Assembly: GCA_039105265.1 (NCBI GenBank)
Contig: JAPFFF010000012.1
Span: forward strand, 558,001 to 622,000
From: Tritrichomonas musculus
Lineage: Eukaryota > Parabasalia > Tritrichomonadida > Tritrichomonadidae
Direction of reading: 5' to 3'
DNA: 64,000 bases
The notes beneath the pieces are model-generated. The model did not search any database and was not told the origin of the DNA. It was given only the letters and a program-made list of their open reading frames with translations. This document shows positions 1 to 10,385 of the stretch, piece by piece; position 1 is the stretch's first letter; each line of letters opens with the position of its first letter. The translations under genes were made by a program, and so were the position numbers.

Positions 1-6
1 AACCAA

Positions 7-654
7 ATGAGGCTCACATTAGCTTATCCCAACAACGGTACACAAATTGTTATTGATGTCGATGACGCACAGGCACTTGCAAATCTTTATGACAAACGTC
101 TTGGACAAGATATCGATGGAGCAGTTCTCGGAGAACAATTTGCCGGATATTTGTTCCGACTCTGCGGTGGCTTTGACAAACAAGGCTTCCCAATGAAACA
201 AGGTTTGATTACAGCACGTCGTGCAACCCCACTCCTTCGCGCAGGAGTTTCATGCTATCGCCCACGTAAAGATGGTGAACGTAAACGTAAAACAGTTCGC
301 GGATGCATTATTTCACCAGAAATTTCTGCCCTCCATCTTGTTGTTTTAGAAAAGGGTCAACAAGAAGTTAAAGGTCTTACCGATGTTGTTGTTCCACGTC
401 GTTATAGCCCAAAGATCGCCAACAAGATCCGTGAACAATTCGGAGTTGGAAAAGATGCAGATGTTACCAAACTTGTCATGAAACGTGAAGTTAAACCAGG
501 TAAATTCACACAACCAAAAGTTCAGAGATTAATTACACAACGCCGTCTTGCACACAAGAAACGTATGCTCGACGAACGTAAATCACGTAAAGAAGCTGCC
601 GCTCGTAAAGCTGAAGCTTACAAGAATTTGGTTGCTGCCCAATCACAAAAATAA
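7..654 (+). CDS. RPS6: 40S ribosomal protein S6 (eS6)
   Basis: The 215-residue product aligns by eye with eukaryotic/archaeal S6e along its length. The conserved DKQGFPMKQG stretch is at residues 57-66, the CYRPR..GERKRKTVRG block at 83-99, and the GLTD..VPRR block at 123-132. It is a structural protein of the small ribosomal subunit. The C-terminal helix is Lys/Arg-rich as in the family, but the product ends at AAQSQK and lacks the RRLSSLRAS-type serine cluster that S6 kinase phosphorylates in animals. The ATG at position 7 gives the family's normal N-terminus. Only six bases of upstream sequence are in the window, so the promoter cannot be seen. Base composition is clearly less AT-rich than the flanking spacer, as expected of a highly expressed gene. 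Confidence 0.97.
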   Translation: MRLTLAYPNNGTQIVIDVDDAQALANLYDKRLGQDIDGAVLGEQFAGYLFRLCGGFDKQGFPMKQGLITARRATPLLRAGVSCYRPRKDGERKRKTVRGCIISPEISALHLVVLEKGQQEVKGLTDVVVPRRYSPKIANKIREQFGVGKDADVTKLVMKREVKPGKFTQPKVQRLITQRRLAHKKRMLDERKSRKEAAARKAEAYKNLVAAQSQK

Positions 655-1683
655 ATAAATTTCATAAAACGCATTTTTTATTTTAATCATTTTACAATAT
701 GCTAAATCTATTTTTTTAGTTGAAGAAGAGGATTTTTATGCAACTTTTAGAGTAACGAGTTATTAGAGCTATGAAATTGTATCATTCAATTTTAGATGTC
801 CAAGATTCTCAATTTGAAGAGCATTTTCTATGAGAGCTCTGAAAAATATTTGGATTTTGTCCAATTCTTTAAGTATAAGTATATTGATCATTGTCTTAAA
901 TATCTGTTTATAAAATCCTTTCATTTATCTTATTTTTATGAAACAATTATTTTAATATATCATATAGCTATGTATCTTCAGGAACATTTCATTCAAATAA
1001 ATAATAAAATTATTTTTATTATAATCGCATCTTCCAATGAAAAATTCATTTTATTTACAAATAAAATATTTTATTCTAATGAACCCCAACCTTTATTAAT
1101 AATTGGAATTTGATATCATTTTGCTCCATTCGGTCCAATGCCATGGAATCTATTAATTTTAATGAGATAAAAATTTAAAATCTTCAAAGATTTTGTCACA
1201 AAATCTGATAGTTTGAACAATTAATTATATATATTTGCTCTCCAATGAAAAGAACACTCTAATCAATGGTATATTTATGAGGAGATGGTTAAAAAGAGAT
1301 TCTAAAGCATCAGTATGATTGATGGATAACAAATTGATAGTTTAATGTAAAATCGTTTATTAGTTCGATAATCAAATAATCCATTCATATCTTGAAAAGT
1401 AACAGTTATTTTGATTTTAAAAAAGATATTTAAATCATAATTTTCATTTATAAAACAGACTTCTGATCAAATGATAAAATAATCATTAATAAATGGCAAA
1501 TCATTAATATTTATTTTAATGATTATTTGTTATAAAATTTTGTTGATCGGCTTAACCTTTTTTGAAAGAACTCATTGAAAAGCGGTTTTATAAAAAATTC
1601 GATATTTCAAAGAGAATAATCATTTTTTCAATGAAATATCGTTTTTTTAGAAATAATAATTCACCATTTTATAATATTCTACA
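655..1683. other. AT-rich spacer with inverted repeats
   Basis: This kilobase between RPS6 and the caspase-like gene holds no convincing gene. One 105-codon ORF (796-1113) is low-complexity Ile/Phe-rich and resembles no family I know. Two inverted repeats stand out. One has 12-bp perfect arms at 1477-1488 and 1517-1528. The other has 10-bp perfect arms (CGATATTTCA / TGAAATATCG) at 1600-1609 and 1632-1641 and ends about 40 nt before the next start codon, so it is probably promoter-proximal. Confidence 0.6.
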
Positions 1684-2553
1684 ATGGGTAACCTCTGCAG
1701 TAAGCAAGTGGTTCTAGCTGTTGCAAAAAAGGCTCTTCCACTGATATTAAATCAACTTGGATTGAACTTTTCAATGGCAGATTGGAACAAATATCATAAC
1801 GAAGGTTCAGTTGAACAGAATCAATCACAGCTTGAGAATCTTGGTGTTGATCTCAAAAAATGTAGTTCATTACCTACCAATTTAACCAGAGCTGTTTTTA
1901 TCTGTTGCAATACTTATACAAGACCTGATTATTCACTTGGTGTTGGTCCAATGAATGATGCAATCACTGTTGCAACTTACATGAAAGAAATCGGTTTTGC
2001 AATCTATTTCGCTCATAATCCCAGATCAGCAGAATTTTTAAAGTTTTTCAAGCACTTTTTGGGTAACACAACTGAATATCTTGTTGTATATTACACAGGA
2101 CATGGTGCAAGTGTAGATGATACAAATGGAGATGAATCTGATGGAAAAGATGAAGCTCTCGTTTTTGATGATAACTTCCTTGTTGATGATAAATTAGCTG
2201 AAGCAATTGCAAATTCTGGAAAGCCTTCATCAAGTAAAGTTTGTCTTCTTAGTGATTGCTGCCATAGTGGATCAATTTATGATCTTCAATCAAAAGTATA
2301 TCAAGGCAGAATTCCTGGGAATATAATGTCTCTTTCCGCTGCTAGAGATGATGAAACAGCAAAGCAAACATCTGTTGAAGGAAATGATCAAGGTATTTTT
2401 ACATTTTACTTCTACAAACTACTTTCGCAAGATTCGACAATGAACGTAAGAAAAATGAATTCACAGATCGGACAATACCTCAAAAAATTTCAACAAAATT
2501 TTGTAGCTTATTCAACAACAGATTCACTCCTTGATCAGACAATATTTAAATAA
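1684..2553 (+). CDS. Caspase/metacaspase-like cysteine protease with predicted lipid anchor
   Basis: The 289-residue product has one caspase-like (clan CD) p20 fold. A strand reading AVFICCNTY begins near residue 70, the YYTGHGA motif puts the catalytic His at 140, and SDCCHSGS puts the catalytic Cys at 193. The acidic loop between them (144-163) is the usual position for Ca or processing control in metacaspases. The N-terminus MGNLCSK is a strong candidate for N-myristoylation at Gly2 with palmitoylation at Cys5, so the protein is probably membrane-tethered (inference). There is no long prodomain and no separate p10 region. A clear paralogue lies at 39847-40716 on the other strand. The start ATG is required by the myristoylation motif. 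Confidence 0.88.
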   Translation: MGNLCSKQVVLAVAKKALPLILNQLGLNFSMADWNKYHNEGSVEQNQSQLENLGVDLKKCSSLPTNLTRAVFICCNTYTRPDYSLGVGPMNDAITVATYMKEIGFAIYFAHNPRSAEFLKFFKHFLGNTTEYLVVYYTGHGASVDDTNGDESDGKDEALVFDDNFLVDDKLAEAIANSGKPSSSKVCLLSDCCHSGSIYDLQSKVYQGRIPGNIMSLSAARDDETAKQTSVEGNDQGIFTFYFYKLLSQDSTMNVRKMNSQIGQYLKKFQQNFVAYSTTDSLLDQTIFK

Positions 2554-2947
2554 AAAATTTTTTTTGCATATATTAAGTTTGAAAATACAATTTTTTTTTT
2601 AATGATAAAAAAGGTATTAATTAAAATATTAGTGTGTGTTTTTTTTTGAATAGTTCATAAAAAAAAAGAAATTTGTGGTTCATATTTGGAATTGTATATC
2701 AGGAAGTACTTTATAAATATACTTTATGTCTCATTGAAACTACCAAAATGCTGATTATATTATTTAAAAAGTTATATTATTGAGGTAGTTTTTTTAAAAT
2801 GATATATCGAATGAACAAAATAATGATAATTCCATAAAATGTTAAAAATATATATAAATAAATTTGTCAATTCATTAAAAAGTAAAAGGTTTGTTGATTT
2901 AAACTACGATATTTTAATAAAACAAAACAAACAAAAAATATAATAAT
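2554..2947. other. Convergent 3' spacer
   Basis: AT-rich spacer between the 3' ends of the caspase-like gene and the CFAP58 gene. It contains several T runs and no gene. AATAAA-like strings occur, but none can be assigned as a poly(A) signal. Confidence 0.5.
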
Positions 2948-5680
2948 TTAACGAACTGTCTTTGGAACAAGTGGAGGTAAAAGTGGTGCAATTGGCCTTT
3001 TCCTTCCAATTATATTCCTAGGACTGTTTTTAATTCTTCTCGTTGTTTTCTTTCCTTTTTCACTTGATTTCGGTTCTACTATTTTCAATCTCGGAACGAT
3101 ATTCCGTGGTGCTTGTCCTCTGTTAAAAGTGATTTTAGGTTCTTTAATTTTTGCAGATTCTTCAGAATATGAAACAGCGACTTCTCGTTGTTTGGTAATG
3201 TAAAACTGCTCTTTCTGTTCAATTATTAAGCTCTCTTTGTAGCTGACTCTGTCTCTCCATTCATCAGCTTCTTCTTTTGTTTCCTGGGTTCTTTGTGAAA
3301 GAGTATTTAATTTATCAATTTTTTCTTTGTATATTCGGTCGAGTTTCTTATATGCTTCAATTTGAGAAATATCTGGAGCATTTGCTAATCTCGTTGTCTT
3401 TCGTGATATTCTCTTTTGGTATTCTTCTTTTTGGAATTGTAGTTTTCGCTCCTGGTTGAGAAGTGTGGTGATCTTATCAAGAAGAGCGATTCTCATTTGA
3501 ACCTGCTCAAATTGAGCTGGATTAGTGTTCTCAAGAAGTGTCCAACGATGAATTGAGAGCGGTTTTGTTGCTTCTTCTGTAAGTAATGTTGATTGAGTTT
3601 GTGTAATAATTAACTCTTTTTCAATTCGTGCAACTTCTCGTTTTAATTTTTCTACTCTCTCCCTTTTTGAAATAAGCATTTGTTGTTTTTCAATTTCTCG
3701 TTGTAATTCGTTCTTCATTTTTTCAATTTCTCCTGTTGTCTCATTATATCGAAGACCTGATTTGCTAAAAGTGCTGGTAATTATTCGAGATTTTTCTCTA
3801 AGTGCTTCAAGTTCTTTTGTTCTTTTGCCAATTTCTCTTTCCATGTTTCTAATATTATCTCTCAAATTTTTCATCTCTTGTTTAATTTCTGTGCAAGCGC
3901 TTTCTGATTGAGTAAGAATGAATGTTTTTGTCATTCTCTCATTTTCTATTTCATTTATGGAGCTCGATGCATTATCTATATTTTGTTTAACTTGGTTAAT
4001 TTCTTTTGTTAACTTATTTACTTGTTCCTCACAAATTCTCCTGTCTGCAAGGACTTCCATGCATTGATTGTCTGTTTTCGTAATGGTTTCTCTGAATTCT
4101 GTGATATTTAGTTTTAAAAAGTGTAGATCATTTTCAATATTCTGATTTTCATTGTGAAGCTGTAAATATCGACGAGAATCGACTGCATGATGATCTTTGA
4201 TTTCTTTGATTGCAGTTTCCATTGATTGTTTTTGGTTGCTAATTTCTTTGATTTCTTTCTGAAGGGAAAAATTTTCGTTTTTTAATTTTACAGTATCCAT
4301 CTCCATTTGCATTATGTTATTGCGTGTAGTACTAAGCTCACTTTCAGTAAGAGCAATTTCATCTTCAATTTCAGAAATAGATTGCCTATAAGTGCTTTGA
4401 TCCTTTTTATTTTTGATTAAATTCTTTTGTAAGGTTTCATTTTGAGCTCTACAAAACGCAGTATCACCTTTCATTTTCTTACGGCTTTCCTCTTCTTTTG
4501 TAACAGCCTGTTGTGATGCCAAAATGGCTCTTTGACTAGATTTAATTTTAGATTCTTGAGATTCAAATTGCCGACTAATAGCTAGTTTTTGTTTACTATA
4601 TGTATTTAACTGTTGCTTCAGTTGTGCAATTTGACTAATTCGCTCTTTGTGTACTTGAGAAAATTCTGAAAATAACTGATCAATTTTTTGTCTTTGATTA
4701 TTCAATCTATTTAACTCGGAATTCAATTCATCAACAATCTTTGTTTTATCTTCAATGGTTACTAAAAGTTGATCTCTTTGTTGATTAAGTAATTCTAATG
4801 ATTTTTTCTTTGCATCTAGCTTCTTTTGATATTCGGTTGCTTTTCCTTGATGATACCTAATTGTTAATCCAAATTCTGTCATTGACTGCTGATTCTTTTT
4901 TAACTCATTTTCGTAATTTTGAATTGTTTTCTGTTTCTTGTTTACAATGGATTCACCTTTTTCAAAATTGTTTTGAAAATCTTGATTTTGTTGCTTAAGT
5001 TGAGCAAGCGAATTGGTTAAACTTTTACCTTCAGAATCAATATTATTAATTTCATTAGAAGTTTGAATTAACTCATGATCGAATTCTTCTTTGAGATTTG
5101 TTAGTGATTCTATCTTCATAACTAATTTTTTTTTATTGTTTCTTGAAGTTTCAAGTTGATCTTGTAAAGATTTAATCATTTGATTATTTGATTTTACTTC
5201 TTGTTTTAACTCATCTATTCCATCTTGTAAATTTTTTTGAGTCCCAACAGTATCTATAGCGCCTTGTTTTTCAGCAAGCTCGGAAAGATGTAAAAGCTCC
5301 GCTTTTAAAGCGCTAATAATCTCTTTACTACGGCTTTCTCGTGCATGCAAAGCTTCTACAGTTTGCCAAGCCTTTTCAAAATCTCTTCGAAGAATATTTA
5401 TTGTTTTCTGGTCTTCTTGACTATATCGAAGTGCAGATTGAACTTTCGAGGAGTTGACATTGATTTCTGCGTTTAGTGCGCGTATTCTTTCGATGAGTTG
5501 CTGATTGCAAGCATGAGAGTTTTCAAGAGCAGTAAATAATTTTTCATATTCAATGCGAAAAGCGTCTAACGAATTATCATTAACAAGAGCGGATATAACC
5601 TTTTGAAAGTTGGATTGAATTGCATCGAAGGATGGTTCATCTTCTAAAGCTGGGGTACTATTCTTACTTGAATCATTCAT
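2948..5680 (-). CDS. CFAP58: Cilia- and flagella-associated protein 58 (CFAP58/CCDC147)
   Basis: The 910-residue product is almost entirely heptad-rich coiled coil, close to the roughly 870 residues of animal CFAP58. Two family blocks are recognisable. Near the N-terminus there is FRIEYEKL, then a RALNAEI.VNS.KV..AL..SQ.DQ block and an EKAW..V.ALHA.E block (about residues 40-120). The C-terminal third has a KPL..HRW..LE..NP block followed by a helical hairpin. CFAP58 is a structural protein of motile cilia, linked in other eukaryotes to axonemal accessory structures and intraflagellar transport. The C-terminal tail (from about 850) is basic and Pro-rich. A GAAAAAGTT element lies 22-30 nt upstream of the ATG on the coding strand. 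IFT80, also ciliary, lies about 25 kb away; there is no sign of an operon. Confidence 0.9.
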   Translation of the reverse strand: MNDSSKNSTPALEDEPSFDAIQSNFQKVISALVNDNSLDAFRIEYEKLFTALENSHACNQQLIERIRALNAEINVNSSKVQSALRYSQEDQKTINILRRDFEKAWQTVEALHARESRSKEIISALKAELLHLSELAEKQGAIDTVGTQKNLQDGIDELKQEVKSNNQMIKSLQDQLETSRNNKKKLVMKIESLTNLKEEFDHELIQTSNEINNIDSEGKSLTNSLAQLKQQNQDFQNNFEKGESIVNKKQKTIQNYENELKKNQQSMTEFGLTIRYHQGKATEYQKKLDAKKKSLELLNQQRDQLLVTIEDKTKIVDELNSELNRLNNQRQKIDQLFSEFSQVHKERISQIAQLKQQLNTYSKQKLAISRQFESQESKIKSSQRAILASQQAVTKEEESRKKMKGDTAFCRAQNETLQKNLIKNKKDQSTYRQSISEIEDEIALTESELSTTRNNIMQMEMDTVKLKNENFSLQKEIKEISNQKQSMETAIKEIKDHHAVDSRRYLQLHNENQNIENDLHFLKLNITEFRETITKTDNQCMEVLADRRICEEQVNKLTKEINQVKQNIDNASSSINEIENERMTKTFILTQSESACTEIKQEMKNLRDNIRNMEREIGKRTKELEALREKSRIITSTFSKSGLRYNETTGEIEKMKNELQREIEKQQMLISKRERVEKLKREVARIEKELIITQTQSTLLTEEATKPLSIHRWTLLENTNPAQFEQVQMRIALLDKITTLLNQERKLQFQKEEYQKRISRKTTRLANAPDISQIEAYKKLDRIYKEKIDKLNTLSQRTQETKEEADEWRDRVSYKESLIIEQKEQFYITKQREVAVSYSEESAKIKEPKITFNRGQAPRNIVPRLKIVEPKSSEKGKKTTRRIKNSPRNIIGRKRPIAPLLPPLVPKTVR

Positions 5681-5701
5681 TCAATTGAATTACAAATTTT
5701 C

Positions 5702-5710
5702 AACTTTTTC
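5702..5710 (-). promoter_or_regulatory. GAAAAAGTT promoter-like element of CFAP58
   Basis: The coding strand reads GAAAAAGTT 22-30 nt upstream of the ATG. The same core occurs at similar distances before several other genes here (11882, 28306 and 44753, and reversed before 32578 and 37826). The role is inferred from position only. Confidence 0.45.
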
Positions 5711-5790
5711 TGAAAAAAAAAATTATAAAAAAACGTATTTCAGAAAGTAAGGAATGAAATGAAATATGTTTTTACTACTATATATTTGCT

Positions 5791-7049
5791 ATGATTTTTA
5801 CACTTCATATAAAATCACTGCAAATAAGCCAATTCTCTGGGAGCCCAGCTTCTAAAGAGGGAGAGGAAATCAACAGTAATAAGGATATTGATCTATACAC
5901 AATACCTGATAACAAGTTCATACTCATCGTCCCTACCATCAACATCGCTACGGAGTTCTACTCTAAGTTGTATGTAACATTAAATAATAATCATCCCCAA
6001 AATATAAATTACATGATTAAGGTATGCTAAAAGGAAGGTGCATTTATGGAATTTAAGGAAGCCATCAAGCATTTTTTACCTGTTGTCATAACTACACTCT
6101 CAACCGCATCTAAGTGTCTTGGAGGGATCATAGAACATTTCTACCACCACCAGATAGACTTCAACAGCGAATACACACTTCTTATTGATGAAGCACACCT
6201 ACTACTTGAACCCATATCGTTAATAGAGATCTGCAGAGAGTTCAATAAAGTAGGCTTGATTACTGCTACTGCATCAGATATTTCTTGTCTATCAGTCTTT
6301 GAAGAGTATGAAAAGATTAACTCCCTAGCAGATATCAAATACCACAGAACAATATATTTTTACAAGCTTAAGAGTAAAATGGAAGAACAAAGAGAGACTA
6401 TAGCTAAACAAGTACTAGAAGAGATTAAGAGGTATAACAAAATATTAATCAAGATTGAAGATAAGAATGAATGAGAACGATTAAAGGAATGTATCGACAA
6501 TGAACTTAAGAAAGTATTATATAACTCAAAGAAGAAGGAAGTAGAGATCAATGAGGATGTAGATATAATTATTACTACATCATGTATACAATCAAGTCAA
6601 TCATTTGAGGAGAAGCTGTTATCTATATTCATTCAAACTCCATTAGGTACCGTATCATCAGTTGAACAGTTTGTAGGACGAAACCAGAATAAGGACTCAG
6701 CAGCTTATCTATACATGAGACAAGTAAAGTACCTGAGGAGAAGTTTACCTATAAGGTAGCCCAAAACAGGTATAAGACGAGACTAAACCAACTGAGAGCT
6801 AATAAATGGCTGTCAATGGACAAAGATTAATGGATAAGGTGTATGAGCAAGTTTGGAGAAGTTATAATTGATGAGACAGAACAAGAAGAAATAAAGAAGG
6901 ATACAGTAATGATAAATGAAAATGACTTGAACAAAGAGTTTGCAGGTAATAAACAGTTATATCAGCACTTTGGTTTCAAAAACGAGAAGGAAGTGCCTGA
7001 GGAATATGAAATAAGAAGTAAGTATATCAGAGAGAAAGGAAGTGCATAG
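5791..7049 (+). pseudogene. Remnant of superfamily 2 helicase of the virus-like element
   Basis: Conceptual translation shows SF2 helicase motifs in order. A strand ending FILIVPT is typical of motif Ia. A DEAH Walker B box is at about 6187-6198. A TATAS motif (motif III type) is near 6260. A motif VI-like EQFVGRNQ is near 6664-6690, where cellular helicases usually have a second Arg. A short acidic downstream reading segment (6843-7049) may be the tail of the same gene or a separate gene. The remnant is broken in a few places and is treated as a fossil. No host function is inferred. Confidence 0.55.
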
Positions 7050-7644
7050 AGTATATAGTTTAGTTAAGGCTGAGTAAACCATTCAAATAATTATTTTTCT
7101 TTTTTGTGAAGCAATTACATATTCAACAATCAATAACGAAAGACAACAATCAAATCAATAACAGCAATGACAATAATCAAATCAATAACAGCAATGACAA
7201 TAATCAAATCAATAACTGTTAAGTTAGCATTCAACTATCAATTGCATCAATCAAATCATCATTCAATTCCAACAATCTAATCAATTTCATAATCAACAAT
7301 CAAATTAACTATCAAATCAGCATTCAATTCCAACAATTCCAGCATTCAATTACATATTCAATGACAAAAACAGCAACTACATATCTAATATCAACAATCA
7401 ATGACAACAATCAAATCAATAACAGCAATCACATATTCAATGACAATAATAAAATCAAAAACAGAAATTACATATTAGTAGTAATACAACAATATACTAA
7501 ACATCTTTATTAAATCGCTATTAATAGTTGCTAATTTATTTCTATATTTTTCGATATTTGCTTTTAAGTCTTTCGCAGTATCTTATAATGTATCAGATAT
7601 GTCATTAAACCCTAACAACTTACAATCTTGTTTGTAAATTATAT
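7050..7644. repeat. Low-complexity CAATCAA array with a 27-bp tandem repeat
   Basis: From about 7117 to 7480 the plus strand is made of C/A-rich words such as CAATCAA, CAATAACAG and CAATGACAA. A 27-bp unit beginning CAAATCAATAACAGC repeats at 7151-7177, 7178-7204 and partly 7205-7216. A second array of the same vocabulary and orientation is at 11100-11390. It has no gene, no unique spacers, and is not a CRISPR. The remainder up to 7644 is featureless AT-rich sequence. Confidence 0.75.
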
Positions 7645-9110
7645 CTAATTCCAACATATTGCTGTAATCGTCCCAATCTTGTATATGTTTATAGGTATGC
7701 CTGTTAAGCTCCCATAAGCTGTTATGCCATTTATATCTAATTGTATAAATTCTTTATTCGATAACACAGCATTTATGTAATGTGTTATGTTTGTCGGACC
7801 CCAATAGAGTTGCAATATCGTTTGCTCTAATAAATATTCTAGCTTATCGTTCTGATCTCGTACTATGTTTAGTGAACAGGAGAGCAAATAGGTTTTACCA
7901 TATTTTGTATTAGTTTCTTTAAATCCATATACATTTAATTCCGTTCCATCTTTAACATCTAAGAACTTGTTTGTATATGCTCGTATGTTCGACAACACTT
8001 TATACAATTTGTTTCTGACCATCTCTATGGATATTCTTTGCTGTTTCTCGTTCTATAATATCGTTTTTGGCTTTTATGTCGTTAATCTGTTGTTCGTAAT
8101 GCTCTTTAAATGTTTCTTCGGCAACATCTTCACTACCATCTTTATTAACCGTTCTTACTGTTGTGGATTCGTCAGGATAGTTTAGCAAATCTAAATCGAA
8201 GGATTTAAATAATATTCGTTCTTTAGTGCTGGATTTTAATAAAGAAGCGTTCGTAGATGGATAGATATGATTAAAAACATAAAAAGATTTTCGGTTTGTT
8301 AGAGCAATACCATCGAAGAGCATTCGATAGCTTAGTGGAATTAATGTTTTCGACAAAGAATCCATTAACCTTACCAGTCAGCTTGTTGTGGTAAAGAAAT
8401 ATTGAAGCAAAATCTTTATCGACATCGACGATACATACATTATACAAAATACATTCGCATAACAGATTAAATTGTAATAGATAAGATTCGTTAGCAAGAG
8501 ATTCTCCATATAACACATATTCTTCGTTCTAACACCTCTTGTTGGTTCTTATGAAATATATCGTAAATTCCAACCTTAATAATCCTGTATCTAACGAATT
8601 TTCGATAGCTTTCTTTAAAATAGGTTCGGGATTATTTACCCAGTCGTTAAAGGGCTAACTTATTTTACTTCTACCACTCGGAGACTCTATATACCGACAA
8701 AACTTATTGTAGAACTTATATCGAATGGTACCATTTGCAGAGTTGAAATAAACGTTAAACAGTTGTTATAAACGTGTTTCGAATTATCTATAATTACAGG
8801 CATTCCATCTGGATTCGGTTTACCTTGTTTAACGAAATCGAATTCGTGTACAAGATGTTTAATAACAGCTCTTTTATTAAAAACACCTTTATAATCTCTC
8901 TTAAAGTAGATGTCGTGGATGTATACGCTATTAGCATGCATAAAGTCGATTTTATGTGTATCGTCCAATAACGAAAACACGTTATCGGTTGGAACATTAG
9001 AAAGATTTATCTTAAGCAACTGATCAAATGTGGAAAGTTTATAATTAAATCCATCTGTATTCTTTATTCCAATCAGTTTAATATCGGATTTGTTTATATC
9101 TAAACTCCGT
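7645..9110 (-). pseudogene. Minus-strand ORF remnants of the virus-like element
   Basis: Three or more overlapping reading segments on the minus strand translate to ordered, non-repetitive protein (for example one containing KIDFMHANSVYIHD and one containing NKEFIQLDINGITAYG). Their composition looks like real protein but matches no family I recognise. They are broken in several places and are treated as parts of the fossil element. The mariner transposon interrupts the gene at the upstream end of this block. Confidence 0.4.
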
Positions 9111-9132
9111 TAAATAAAGTTCGCATATAAAA
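9111..9132 (+). repeat. Left terminal inverted repeat of the mariner element
   Basis: The sequence is TAAATAAAGTTCGCATATAAAA. It is a perfect reverse complement of 10386-10407, and the outermost TA is the likely target-site duplication. Confidence 0.9.
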
Positions 9133-9175
9133 AATAAACTTAATAAAAATTCAATTAATTTCAAAGAAACCGAAA

Positions 9176-9196
9176 TTTTATATGCGAACTTTATTT
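9176..9196 (-). repeat. Internal extra copy of the mariner end sequence
   Basis: TTTTATATGCGAACTTTATTT repeats the right-end sequence 43 bp inside the left terminus and in inverted orientation to it, so 9112-9196 could form a hairpin. It lacks the closing TA at the expected place, so it is not a complete small element by itself. Confidence 0.8.
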
Positions 9197-9242
9197 TTTA
9201 AAAAGTTACTATATCTCTCAAAAAGTTTAAAAAAAAATTTAT

Positions 9243-10266
9243 TTATAATAATCGATAAGAATCATGAATTTTTTTAACTTCTTTCCACAAGCCGTTTAAA
9301 CATTCTCCATTGTGGTTCATGCATACAATGCATCTGGCTTGAAATGAAGAATAAATATTATTTATTACTGAAGTTGGAATATCATTCCATTCTTTAACTA
9401 ATCTATCAAAAAGTTCATCTTGATCTTTGAATTTAACACCGGCCAATTTTCCCTTCAAAAAGTGCCAAAGTTGTTCTATTGGACTTAAGTCCGGCGATTT
9501 TGCAGGCCAATCAAGAACTTCAGGAACTATATCAGAGAGGACGCCCATTGTATATCTTGATTTATGCGGGGGCGCATTATCCTGTTGGAAGATGTAATTT
9601 TTTCCAAAATTTTTTTCTATATCTATAAAAACATCATTTGATAATAAGAGGTCTACATACTTTATTGAATTCATCTTCCCATGAACTCGTAACAATTTTG
9701 TACGATAGCCGCCGGGGCCTATCCCTCCCCACACCATCAAAGATATAGGGTGACCTTCTTTGGTGTAGAACGTTCCAGGAGGGAAGTGACCCCGTCGGCG
9801 CCATATTCCACCTTTTTCTAGATTTTCTTCGACAGTTGACTCATCTGTTATTATAAAGTTGAGAATAATTGGAAATTTTGGTTGAAAAGTCCATTCGTTT
9901 GATTTTATGATAGTTTGTTAAATTAGGTATCGGGACCTTTTTGAAGTATTTAATTCCATCAGAATTGAGAATTGTTTTGATGGAAGGATTTGAAAGTCCA
10001 AAATTATTTGCTGCGACGGTTAAACTTGTTTCAGGCAAGTTCTCAAAATAGTCAATGACATTATTTTCAATTTCTTCTGTTATTTTTTTTGGAGCACCTC
10101 GTTTAGGACTTAAAGTTCCATCTGTGTTATATCTTAAAATAAAGCTTCGGATCGTTGATATTTTAATACCTGTTATACGAGATAAACACGTCCATTTTGG
10201 TCCATAATCATCGTAAAGTCTAATCAAATGGGCCTTTTGGTCATTTGTTAAGCATTCGTAAATCAT
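9243..10266 (-). pseudogene. Tc1/mariner transposase (DD34E), single frameshift
   Basis: The N-terminal part (141 codons from the ATG at 10266) has the paired helix-turn-helix DNA-binding domain with a GAPKK hook between the two halves. The catalytic part continues in another frame. TDES supplies the first Asp, QQDNAPPH the second, and SPDLSPIEQLW the Glu 34 residues after it, the Tc1-type DD34E spacing. One indel near 9865-9880 separates the two frames, so the copy is probably non-autonomous unless this is a sequencing error. Everything else looks intact and the TIRs are perfect, which suggests a fairly young copy. The function would be cut-and-paste transposition into TA sites. Confidence 0.88.
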
Positions 10267-10385
10267 TTTAAAATTGAATACTTTGGTCTTTTTTTTATCG
10301 TCAAATTTTAAAAGAAATTGATGAGATTATTATATAAATAAATTTATACATTGAATTTTTAAATGCAATATTCAATTTTGAATTA

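Noticed and set aside
796-1113. 105-codon ORF downstream of RPS6
   Set aside because: Low-complexity Ile/Phe/Tyr-rich translation of AT-rich DNA, no recognisable family, no codon bias like neighbouring genes.
7151-7216. Possible CRISPR array (27-bp repeat)
   Set aside because: Units are directly adjacent with no unique spacers, in a eukaryotic context, and grade into low-complexity sequence.
9112-9196. Separate small MITE made of the two inverted mariner ends
   Set aside because: The inner copy lacks the closing TA, and the outer copy is the true element end paired with 10386-10407.
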